Both the position numbers and the translations under genes were made by a program. The notes beneath the pieces are model-generated. The model had not been told where the DNA came from and ran no database searches. It saw only the letters and a program-made list of their open reading frames with translations. From Geminicoccaceae bacterium (GTDB lineage: Bacteria; Pseudomonadota; Alphaproteobacteria; Geminicoccales; Geminicoccaceae), in the NCBI GenBank assembly GCA_020446285.1, contig JAGREZ010000062.1, positions 1-5,640 of the forward strand: a stretch of DNA of 5,640 bases. The letters are read 5' to 3'. Shown here piece by piece: positions 1 through 4,828 of the stretch; positions within the stretch are counted from its first letter, which is position 1, and each line of letters starts with the position of its first letter.

Positions 1-47
1 AGCAGCATGAAGAACGTGAAGACGTGATCGAGAATCGGCAGGTCCAT
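1..47 (-). CDS. 5' end of a possible membrane protein gene (partial)
   Basis: On the minus strand an ATG at 47-45 opens a frame that stays open to the left edge and reads MDLPILDHVFTFFML. An acidic, Pro-containing start followed by a hydrophobic Phe-rich stretch looks like the start of an inner-membrane protein. It loosely recalls the first residues of CPBP-type (CAAX protease-like) membrane proteins, but 15 residues are too few to assign a family. The frame has an in-frame stop upstream with no other ATG, GTG or TTG before 47, so this is the only start available. No convincing Shine-Dalgarno precedes it. It would be divergent from the RuvX-family gene, with about 77 bases between the starts. 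It may be a chance open frame. Confidence 0.35.
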   Translation of the reverse strand, partial: MDLPILDHVFTFFML

Positions 48-124
48 GTCGGCAGGTCCGGGCGGTTGAAATCGCGATGCACGATAACGCCGTGCGACAA
101 ATTCTCAAGCGACAGGTCGGGAAA

Positions 125-595
125 ATGAAACCGGAAGGCGAATGTTTCCCCGAGACAGGTTCGCTCATGGGGCTCGATATCTCGAAACGGCGGATCGGCG
201 TTGCTGCATGCGACGAAGACCGGCTTCTGGTCACGCCGCTGCTCGTGATCCGGCGAAGCGGATGGCAGGCGGACCTGCTGCGCCTTCATCGGATTGCCGT
301 CGAGCGGCGCATCGTCGCGCTCGTGGTCGGCTATCCGCTCAATCTTGACGGGACGGCCGGACCGGCGGCCCAGTCCAGACGCGACCTTGCCCGCAAGCTG
401 TCCGAAGAGCTGGTATTGCCATACATGTTGCAGGATGAGAGCCTGACGACGGATGCGGTCCGGAATGCGCGCAGGGAAGGAACTCTGCCGAAACCGAAGG
501 CGGGTGAGGATGACGACCATCATGCGGCGGCCGTCATTCTCATGGATGCACTCTCGGCCTTGTCGCGCGCGGCCCTGTCGCGCAGATGCCGGTGA
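125..595 (+). CDS. ruvX: YqgF/RuvX-family putative Holliday junction resolvase or pre-16S rRNA nuclease
   Basis: This cytoplasmic RNase H-like nuclease belongs to the YqgF family, which is implicated in 5'-end maturation of 16S rRNA and was earlier predicted to be a Holliday junction resolvase. With the ATG at 125 the protein has 156 residues. Visible family blocks are strand 1 with GLD (Asp18) and RRIGVA, the GYPLNLDGTAGPAAQ block (69-83), DES (Glu105) with LTT (107-109), and DHHAAAVIL (Asp131). These give the three acidic positions expected for metal binding. Departures from consensus are DxS instead of DxG in strand 1 and DES instead of the usual DER. The start is uncertain. ATG 77 would add 16 residues with no family counterpart. 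ATG 167 (142 residues) leaves only one residue before GLD and would clip strand 1. ATG 125 has a weak AGG eight bases upstream. The gene converges on the glycine-rich gene downstream. Confidence 0.85.
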   Translation: MKPEGECFPETGSLMGLDISKRRIGVAACDEDRLLVTPLLVIRRSGWQADLLRLHRIAVERRIVALVVGYPLNLDGTAGPAAQSRRDLARKLSEELVLPYMLQDESLTTDAVRNARREGTLPKPKAGEDDDHHAAAVILMDALSALSRAALSRRCR

Positions 596-609
596 AGCCG
601 GCGGCAGGA

Positions 610-643
610 GGCCGGGTGCCGCGACGATGTCGGGAACCCGGCC
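610..643. terminator. Hairpin between convergent genes, probable bidirectional terminator
   Basis: GGCCGGGT (610-617) pairs with ACCCGGCC (636-643). The interior can fold further with C619-C620 against G633-G634 and CGAC (622-625) against GTCG (629-632), closing on a three-base GAT loop. It lies in the 58-bp gap between two convergent stop codons (595 and 654), where a shared terminator is expected. Neither side has a T-tract, so it may work with Rho or as an RNA-end stabiliser rather than as a classic intrinsic terminator. Confidence 0.5.
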
Positions 644-652
644 CCGCGGGGC
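641..652. repeat. Perfect 12-bp palindrome GCCCCGCGGGGC
   Basis: A perfect self-complementary 12-mer lies one base beyond the stop codon of the minus-strand gene and overlaps the right arm of the 610-643 hairpin by three bases. The two structures therefore compete for the same bases. In such GC-rich DNA a palindrome of this kind may be fortuitous, but the position supports a role at the shared 3' ends. Confidence 0.4.
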
Positions 653-653
653 G

Positions 654-947
654 CTACTTGCCGAGTGCTTTCCTGATGACGCCGATGATGACCATGAGAA
701 TGCCACCGCCGACACCGCCACCGGCCACCTGGCCGATGATCGCGCCGATGTCCATGCCGCCGCCTTCCATGCCCGGCGCACCAAGCCCGAGGCTGGCGAG
801 CACGGTTCCGCCAAGGCCGCCGCCAACGATGCCGGCGAGCGAATTTCCGAGCGTGCCGAGCGACAGGTTCTTGGCGAGCGATCCGACGACATTGCCGCCG
901 ACAGCACCGGCAACGAGCTGGATGATCAGTCCGACGATACCTTCCAT
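654..947 (-). CDS. Glycine-rich hydrophobic small protein, function unknown
   Basis: A 97-residue protein with 30 glycines and no Cys, His, Phe, Trp or Tyr. Charged residues are few (E2, K26, E61, D66, R92, K93, K97). Two hydrophobic GxxxG-rich stretches (about 3-57 and 67-95) flank a short PGMEGGGMD linker (58-66). A motif of the form VAG-x-VGG recurs at 12-18, 37-47 and 74-82, giving a glycine-zipper look that suggests membrane insertion or self-association. There is no signal peptide with a cleavage site. Start choice is firm: AGAGGAG sits six bases before the ATG (954-960 on the plus strand). I recognise the general type as a common uncharacterised alphaproteobacterial protein but know of no assigned function. 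It converges with the RuvX-family gene and is divergent from the aquaporin gene. Confidence 0.8.
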   Translation of the reverse strand: MEGIVGLIIQLVAGAVGGNVVGSLAKNLSLGTLGNSLAGIVGGGLGGTVLASLGLGAPGMEGGGMDIGAIIGQVAGGGVGGGILMVIIGVIRKALGK

Positions 948-1322
948 GAGGTTCTCCTCTTCCAGTGTGCTGCCGACGCAGGCAGCTCCGGACAGGATCC
1001 GAACCGATTGCGGATGTGCTGCCTATAGGTGGATCTGCGTAAGTCCGTTCGAAAACGCATACTCCGATGAACGATAAAACCGTTTTTAAGAATACCGGTT
1101 TCGTGTACGCCTTGTGATTGAAATGAGCTGATCAGGGAGCTGCCTTCATCAAGACCTCATCCGATCACACTTTGGTACGGTATGTCGTTACAATCGCGCC
1201 GGGGCCTTGCCGTCGCCATCGCATTTCACAGGGGCGTCGTCGTACGTTCCTTCACGGATTGTGCCGGGGCGACCCCCGCCATAACTCCCCTTTTCAACCA
1301 AGCTGCAATGTCGGGAATGTAC
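948..1322. other. 375-bp gene-free region between divergent genes
   Basis: This holds the 5' leaders and presumably the promoters of the glycine-rich gene (leftward) and the aquaporin gene (rightward). A GCTGCC / GGCAGC stem (969-974 and 981-986, six-base loop) lies in the leader of the leftward gene. The stretch about 1062-1105 is distinctly AT-richer than its surroundings and contains inverted repeats, listed separately. A TACAAT at 1189-1194 resembles a -10 box, but no good -35 lies 16-18 bases before it. Open frames here have no recognisable protein content. I assign no gene. Confidence 0.6.
1076..1101. repeat. Overlapping inverted repeats in an AT-rich patch, possible operator
   Basis: AAACCG (1077-1082) is matched by CGGTTT (1096-1101) across 13 bases. 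Overlapping its left arm, AAAAC (1076-1080) and GTTTT (1082-1086) form a near-palindrome around one C. The site lies 129 bases before the glycine-rich gene's start and about 220 before the aquaporin start, in the AT-richest part of the divergent region. That suits a regulator site or promoter core. I do not recognise a named consensus. Confidence 0.3.
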
Positions 1323-2006
1323 ATGCGCAAGAGTATCGCCGAACTGATCGGCACTTTCACACTTGTCCTTTTCGGTTGCGGAGCGGCCGTGATCGCCGGT
1401 GAGTTTATCGGTTTGGCCGGTATCGCGTTCGCATTCGGCTTTGCGCTGATCGGCATGGCCTACGGTATCGGGCGGATTTCCGGTTGCCACATCAATCCTG
1501 CCGTAAGTCTCGGCGTTCTCGTTGCCGGGCGGATGTCATTCGGCGAGTTCATTCTGTATGTGATTTCGCAGTGCGCCGGGGCAATTCTCGCGTCCCTGGT
1601 TCTCCTGATGATCGTTCAGGGCGGCACGCCACCGGCCGACGGCACTGCCATCAATCTCGGACAGAACGGTTTCGGCCCCGGCTATCTCGGCGAATACTCG
1701 CAATTCTCGGCATATGTGTTCGAGGCGGTTGCCACCTTCATCTTCGTCCTGGTGATCCTCGGATCCACGCATGGCGCGGCACCAGTCGGGTTCGGCGGGC
1801 TCGCCATCGGCATCACGCTGGTCGCCATCCATCTCGTCGGCATCGACATCACCGGAGTCTCGGTCAACCCCGCGCGAAGCCTCGGCCCGGCGATCTTTGC
1901 CGGTGAGGACGCGATGAGCCAGCTCTGGCTGTTCTTCGCCGCTCCGGCGACGGGCGCGGTCGTGGCGGCCATCGTCAATCGTGTCCTTGAAAGCGGCGAC
2001 GACTGA
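1323..2006 (+). CDS. aqpZ: AqpZ-type aquaporin (water channel)
   Basis: Inner-membrane channel of the MIP family moving water along the osmotic gradient. The start at ATG 1323 gives 227 residues (E. coli AqpZ has 231) and opens MRKSIAELIGTF, which aligns with the AqpZ N-terminus. In-frame ATGs at 1308 and 1317 are alternatives. The frame extends up to 1182, but the extra residues look like non-coding translation. A CGGGA seven bases upstream is the best Shine-Dalgarno candidate. Both half-pore motifs are intact: HINPA (56-60) and VNPAR (181-185). The selectivity filter matches AqpZ at Phe38, His170 and Arg185, which fits water rather than glycerol selectivity. The fourth position, Thr183 in E. 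coli, is Val179 here. Six hydrophobic segments fit the usual fold. The gene appears monocistronic, with a strong hairpin after the stop. Confidence 0.95.
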   Translation: MRKSIAELIGTFTLVLFGCGAAVIAGEFIGLAGIAFAFGFALIGMAYGIGRISGCHINPAVSLGVLVAGRMSFGEFILYVISQCAGAILASLVLLMIVQGGTPPADGTAINLGQNGFGPGYLGEYSQFSAYVFEAVATFIFVLVILGSTHGAAPVGFGGLAIGITLVAIHLVGIDITGVSVNPARSLGPAIFAGEDAMSQLWLFFAAPATGAVVAAIVNRVLESGDD

Positions 2007-2035
2007 CGAGACACCGCGGCGTTCCCGTTCCCTGA

Positions 2036-2078
2036 CCGGGACAAGGGCCGGATATCCGTTTTCCGGCCCTTGTCCCGG
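2036..2078 (+). terminator. Hairpin terminator after the aquaporin gene
   Basis: A perfect 17-bp stem (2036-2052 with 2062-2078) encloses a nine-base loop, beginning 29 bases after the aquaporin stop. The stem is long and GC-rich. The downstream sequence has only a short TTT at 2083-2085 rather than a full T-tract. It probably ends or protects the aquaporin transcript and separates it from the aspartate dehydrogenase gene. Confidence 0.75.
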
Positions 2079-2135
2079 GGCGTTTCGTCCGACACCGACA
2101 GCCGTAACGCCGCCATGTAGGCCTGCGGCGAATCA

Positions 2136-2149
2136 CATGTTTCGACATG
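2136..2149. repeat. Small inverted repeat CATGT-TTCG-ACATG
   Basis: A five-base arm on each side of TTCG, 66 bases before the GTG start of the next gene. It overlaps the -35-like element at 2142-2147, so it could be an operator half-site pair. As RNA it would be a short stem with a UUCG loop. A further CGCCGC / GCGGCG pair lies at 2108-2113 and 2125-2130. Confidence 0.25.
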
Positions 2150-2170
2150 CCCGGCTTTCGCGGCTATGTC
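2142..2170 (+). promoter_or_regulatory. Weak promoter candidate for the aspartate dehydrogenase gene
   Basis: TCGACA (2142-2147, five of six to TTGACA) and TATGTC (2165-2170, three of six to TATAAT) are 17 bases apart. They lie downstream of the preceding terminator and about 45 bases before the start codon. The -10 match is poor, so this is only the best site seen in the gap. Confidence 0.25.
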
Positions 2171-2215
2171 TCCCTGACAGCGTATCGACCCAAGCGTGGA
2201 AGGGAGCATGTCGCC

Positions 2216-3025
2216 GTGAGCAGGTTGAGAGTGGCCGTTGGCGGGTTGGGCGCGGTCGGTCTCGCCGTTGCCAATGCACTGGACAGGGGCATCGGCGGGT
2301 TGTCGCTGGTTGCTGTCAGCGCGCGGGACGTCGAACGGGCGAAGGAACGGATCGCCGGGCTGCGGTCGCCCGTTCCGGTGCTGCCACTGGCCGAACTGGC
2401 GCCGGTCGCCGACATCGTGGTCGAGTGCCTTCCTTCGGCGGTATTCCGCGAGATCGCCGTTCCCGCCGCGACTCTCGGCCGGATCTTCATGCCACTGAGC
2501 ATCGGCCAGCTTCTCGTTCATGAGGACATCGTCGAACTGGCCCGTTCCGCAGGTGGCCGGATCGTCGCGCCGACCGGTGCATTGCTGGGGCTCGATGCCG
2601 TCCGGGCAGCCGCCGAGGGTGACATCCGCTCGGTTCGCATGGTGACGCGAAAGCCTCCCGGGGGATTGCTGGGGGCTCCCTATCTCGACGAGAAGGGGAT
2701 CGATGTCGCATCGATCCACGAGCCGACCTGCATCTTTTCCGGCACGGCGCGCGAGGGTGCGCGCGGGTTTCCGGCCAATGTCAATGTCGCGGCCGCGCTC
2801 AGCCTCGCCGGCATCGGGCCGGACCGGACGCTTCTCGAGATCTGGGCCGATCCCGGCGTCGACCGGAACATTCACTCGATCGCCGTGGACAGCGACAGTG
2901 CCCGGTTCGAGATGAAGATCGAGAACATTCCAAGCGTCGAAAATCCTCGAACCGGCAGGATCACCGCGCTCAGCACCATCGCGGCACTGCGAGGGCTGGT
3001 TTCGCCTCTCAGGGCGGGCAGTTGA
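2216..3025 (+). CDS. nadX: L-aspartate dehydrogenase (NadX family)
   Basis: Cytoplasmic NAD(P)-dependent enzyme interconverting L-aspartate and iminoaspartate/oxaloacetate plus ammonia. In some organisms it replaces NadB in quinolinate formation for NAD synthesis. The GTG at 2216 gives 269 residues, close to the family norm of about 267, and follows AGGGAG by nine bases. An upstream ATG at 2147 would add 23 residues unlike the family. A Rossmann motif GLGAVG (10-15) lies at the N-terminus. GALLGLDAV (about 121-129), FPANVNVAAAL with Asn190, and ADP-x4-RNIH with His220 match the family's cofactor and active-site positions. After strand 2 the sequence reads VSARD (34-38) with Arg and no acidic residue directly after the strand, so NADP use or dual use is possible (inference). 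No nadA or nadC is adjacent, so its place in NAD synthesis or in aspartate catabolism cannot be settled here. Confidence 0.88.
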   Translation: MSRLRVAVGGLGAVGLAVANALDRGIGGLSLVAVSARDVERAKERIAGLRSPVPVLPLAELAPVADIVVECLPSAVFREIAVPAATLGRIFMPLSIGQLLVHEDIVELARSAGGRIVAPTGALLGLDAVRAAAEGDIRSVRMVTRKPPGGLLGAPYLDEKGIDVASIHEPTCIFSGTAREGARGFPANVNVAAALSLAGIGPDRTLLEIWADPGVDRNIHSIAVDSDSARFEMKIENIPSVENPRTGRITALSTIAALRGLVSPLRAGS

Positions 3026-3060
3026 CTGCAAGGGCGCCCTCCGGCGAGGAGGAGGGAATG
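3026..3060 (+). promoter_or_regulatory. Intergenic structure with a strong orphan Shine-Dalgarno
   Basis: Directly after the aspartate dehydrogenase gene lies a perfect 10-bp palindrome AGGGCGCCCT (3031-3040). CCTCC (3038-3042) can pair with GGAGG (3048-3052). GGAGGAGGG (3048-3056) is the strongest Shine-Dalgarno-like run seen in the window and stands before ATGs at 3058 (five bases after GGAGG) and 3065 (eight bases after GGAGGG). The CCTCC arm could mask it. No recognised protein follows in either frame. GCAGT-TG-ACTGC (3018-3029) also folds across the stop codon. Confidence 0.35.
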
Positions 3061-3177
3061 TCGCATGGGGTGGTATCGCGCAGCCAACGAACCTGCTATC
3101 TGGCGAATGATGGAAAATCAGTCCGGCCTGCCCGAAAAACCGGTTGCGGGTTGGGTCAGGGGACACAGCCATGTTAA
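3058..3177 (+). CDS. Possible 39-codon leader ORF ahead of the HIG1 gene (speculative)
   Basis: ATG 3058 opens 39 codons ending in TAA at 3175-3177, which overlaps the ATG of the HIG1 gene (3171) in an ATGTTAA arrangement. That layout would allow translational coupling. The only support is the strong GGAGG upstream and the overlap. Hand-counted third-position GC is only a little over half, below the neighbours, and the peptide is not recognised. The competing frame from ATG 3065 runs 66 codons into the HIG1 gene and has equally poor codon use. Most likely neither is a conserved protein. Confidence 0.15.
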   Translation: MSHGVVSRSQRTCYLANDGKSVRPARKTGCGLGQGTQPC

Positions 3178-3353
3178 ATCTGCTTCTCATCCTGGCCATG
3201 CTGGCGACGCTGGCCGTTCTCGGGATCGGGCTTTTCAGCTTCTTCCGGGGGGGAGCCTTCAATGACAAGTATGGCAATCTGCTCATGCGCGCGCGTGTCG
3301 GTTTCCAGTTTCTCGCAATCGCGGTCGTTCTCCTGATGATCGCCGCAGGCTGA
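3171..3353 (+). CDS. HIG1-domain twin transmembrane protein
   Basis: A 60-residue inner-membrane protein with two hydrophobic helices (about 2-25 and 43-59) joined by a short basic loop, RGGAFNDKYGNLLMRAR. The loop and the start of helix 2 carry R-x-R-x3-Q (Arg40, Arg42, Gln46), the core of the HIG1 motif. The preceding motif position, usually Gln or Ile, is Asn36. Mitochondrial HIG1/Rcf proteins associate with cytochrome c oxidase and respiratory supercomplexes. The bacterial role is not established. ATG 3171 is chosen because AGGGGA lies seven bases upstream and the upstream extension to 3144 is not hydrophobic. The stop is 10 bases before the adenosyltransferase start, indicating co-transcription. 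Confidence 0.85.
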   Translation: MLNLLLILAMLATLAVLGIGLFSFFRGGAFNDKYGNLLMRARVGFQFLAIAVVLLMIAAG

Positions 3354-3363
3354 GGGTGTCACC

Positions 3364-3918
3364 GTGGTCACCCTGACGAAGATCTACACACGCGGCGGTG
3401 ATCAGGGGCGCACGTCGCTCGGCGATGGCAGCCGGGTTGCCAAGCATGCGCTTCGCGTCGAGGCATACGGAACGGTCGACGAGCTCAATGCTGTCGTCGG
3501 GATCGCGCGCCTGCATACGACCGGCGAGGCGGATGTCATGCTGGCGCGCATCCAGAATGACCTGTTCGACCTTGGCGCCGATCTTTGCAGCCCGGGATCC
3601 GGCGACGACAGGCTGCGCATCTCCCAATCGCAGGTGGATCGTCTCGAAGCCGAGATCGATTCGATGAACGCGGAATTGCAACCGCTCACATCGTTCGTCC
3701 TGCCCGGCGGTTCGTCTGCCTCCGCGCATCTCCATCTGGCGCGTACGGTCTGCCGGCGGGCGGAGCGGCTTGCGGGCAAGCTGGGTGAGGACGAAGAGCT
3801 CAATCCGGCTTCCATGCGCTATCTCAATCGCCTGTCCGATCACTTCTTCGTTCTCGGCCGGTTTCTGAACGATCGCGGTGCGGGGGATGTCCTGTGGCAA
3901 CCGGGAGCGCATCGTTAG
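3364..3918 (+). CDS. pduO: Cob(I)alamin adenosyltransferase, PduO type
   Basis: Transfers the 5'-deoxyadenosyl group of ATP to cob(I)alamin or a cobyrinic acid a,c-diamide intermediate, giving adenosylcobalamin, which methylmalonyl-CoA mutase-type enzymes need. The protein has 184 residues, normal for the family. The N-terminal ATP-binding segment reads YTRGGDQGRTSLGDG (8-22) and is followed by YGTVDELNAVVG (35-46). The second conserved region has FVLPGG (111-116), ARTVCRRAE (126-134, with Arg127, Arg132 and Glu134) and YLNRLSDHFFVLGRFLN (153-169). The GTG start at 3364 gives the standard N-terminus and follows GAGGG by seven bases. That Shine-Dalgarno overlaps the stop of the HIG1 gene. No hairpin terminator is obvious after the stop. 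Confidence 0.95.
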   Translation: MVTLTKIYTRGGDQGRTSLGDGSRVAKHALRVEAYGTVDELNAVVGIARLHTTGEADVMLARIQNDLFDLGADLCSPGSGDDRLRISQSQVDRLEAEIDSMNAELQPLTSFVLPGGSSASAHLHLARTVCRRAERLAGKLGEDEELNPASMRYLNRLSDHFFVLGRFLNDRGAGDVLWQPGAHR

Positions 3919-3973
3919 GGAAAATGCGTGGGAACTGCCGCAAATCCTCAAGCGGATGCCGCACCTGCTATCG

Positions 3974-4000
3974 TTGACAATCCCCCGACCGACGCATATT
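3974..4000 (+). promoter_or_regulatory. Promoter candidate for etfBA
   Basis: A perfect TTGACA (3974-3979) is followed by CATATT (3995-4000, four of six) at a short 15-base spacing, or by TATTCC (3997-4002, three of six) at 17. It sits about 80 bases before the etfB start, in a 158-bp gap otherwise without a gene. The exact -35 and the placement make it plausible, but the -10 is weak. Confidence 0.45.
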
Positions 4001-4012
4001 CCTCCCGTGCTG

Positions 4013-4024
4013 CGTTGCACAACG
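4013..4024. repeat. Imperfect palindrome CGTTG-CA-CAACG in the etfB leader
   Basis: Five-base arms are separated by two bases, just downstream of the promoter candidate and overlapping its likely transcription start. This is the usual place for a repressor operator. I do not match it to a named regulator consensus, and arms this short can arise by chance. Confidence 0.25.
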
Positions 4025-4076
4025 GGTTTCGAACGGAATCCTGCTTCCTCGATCAGTACAAAAGAAGGCTGCAGTC

Positions 4077-4826
4077 ATGAAGGTTGTCGTCCCCGTCAAG
4101 CGGGTCGTGGACTACAATGTCAAAATCAGGGTGAAAGCGGACGGCAGCGGTGTCGAGACCGCCAACGTCAAGATGTCGATGAATCCCTTTGACGAGATCG
4201 CCAACGAGCAGGCCATCCGGCTGAAGGAGGCCGGTGTGGCGAGCGAGGTCATCGCCGTCAGCATGGGTCCGGCGAAATGCCAGGAGACCCTGCGCACCGC
4301 GCTGGCCATGGGCGCCGACAGGGCCATCCATGTCCAGACGGACGAGGAATTGCAGCCGCTCGCGGTGGCCAAGCTGTTGCAGAAGATCGCGGAGCGGGAG
4401 GAGCCGGGCCTGTTCCTTCTCGGCAAGCAGGCGATCGACGATGATTCCAATCAGACCGCGCAGATGCTCGCAGCACTGCTGAACTGGGCGCAGGCGACCT
4501 TCGTTTCGAAGCTCGATGTGGGCGAGGGGTCGGCAACGGTCAGCCGTGAGGTCGATGAAGGTATCGAGAATCTGAAGATCACCCTGCCGGCGGTTCTCAG
4601 TGTCGATCTGCGCCTGAACGAGCCTCGCTATGCCAGTCTGCCGAATATCATGAAGGCGAAGAAGAAGCCGATCGATACCCTTTCGCCGGATGATCTCGGT
4701 GTGGATGTCGCGCCGCGCCTCATCTACTCGAATTTCGAGGAGCCGCCGAAGCGCAAGGCCGGTGTGCGTGTCGAGTCCGTCGCCGAACTCGTCGGGAAGT
4801 TGAAGAACGAAGCTGGAGTGGTCTGA
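4077..4826 (+). CDS. etfB: Electron transfer flavoprotein beta subunit
   Basis: Small, AMP-binding subunit of the soluble ETF heterodimer, which takes electrons from acyl-CoA and related dehydrogenases and delivers them to ETF:quinone oxidoreductase. The length of 249 residues is typical. Visible blocks are the N-terminus [20 protein letters not shown], the [17 protein letters not shown] region (35-51), the nucleotide-binding [15 protein letters not shown] (116-130), and [17 protein letters not shown] (181-197). The last is the recognition loop, with Leu188 at the position that docks onto partner dehydrogenases. The family signature around [17 protein letters not shown] (157-173) has Glu161 where Gly or Asp is usual. 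AGAAGG lies eight bases before the ATG. The stop is two bases before etfA, so the pair is almost certainly one transcript. Confidence 0.97.
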   Translation: MKVVVPVKRVVDYNVKIRVKADGSGVETANVKMSMNPFDEIANEQAIRLKEAGVASEVIAVSMGPAKCQETLRTALAMGADRAIHVQTDEELQPLAVAKLLQKIAEREEPGLFLLGKQAIDDDSNQTAQMLAALLNWAQATFVSKLDVGEGSATVSREVDEGIENLKITLPAVLSVDLRLNEPRYASLPNIMKAKKKPIDTLSPDDLGVDVAPRLIYSNFEEPPKRKAGVRVESVAELVGKLKNEAGVV

Positions 4827-4828
4827 TC

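Noticed and set aside
453..1028. A 191-codon plus-strand open frame across the end of the RuvX-family gene and the glycine-rich gene
   Set aside because: It is antisense to a gene with a strong Shine-Dalgarno and crosses the terminator hairpin, and its composition is low-complexity.
1182..1322. N-terminal extension of the aquaporin from ATG 1182
   Set aside because: The extra 47 residues have no AqpZ counterpart and no ribosome binding site, while the family N-terminus begins at 1323.
2208..2219. A three-codon ORF ATG-TCG-CCG-TGA overlapping the GTG start of the aspartate dehydrogenase gene
   Set aside because: The AGGGAG is only one base from this ATG, too close for initiation, so the overlap is probably accidental.
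3026..3170. Cobalamin riboswitch ahead of the HIG1-adenosyltransferase pair
   Set aside because: The nearest match to the B12 box (around 3117-3133) keeps CAG and CCTGCC, but the middle GAGA-type core is absent, and I could not assemble the other conserved riboswitch segments. A covariance-model search would settle it.
1682..3286. A 534-codon open frame on the minus strand
   Set aside because: It lies antisense across the aquaporin and aspartate dehydrogenase genes, both secure by motif, and its translation is Arg/Pro/Asp-rich with no recognisable domain. Long antisense frames are common in GC-rich DNA.
3283..4020. A 245-codon minus-strand open frame
   Set aside because: It is antisense to the cobalamin adenosyltransferase gene and has no family features, so it is a shadow of the third-position GC bias.
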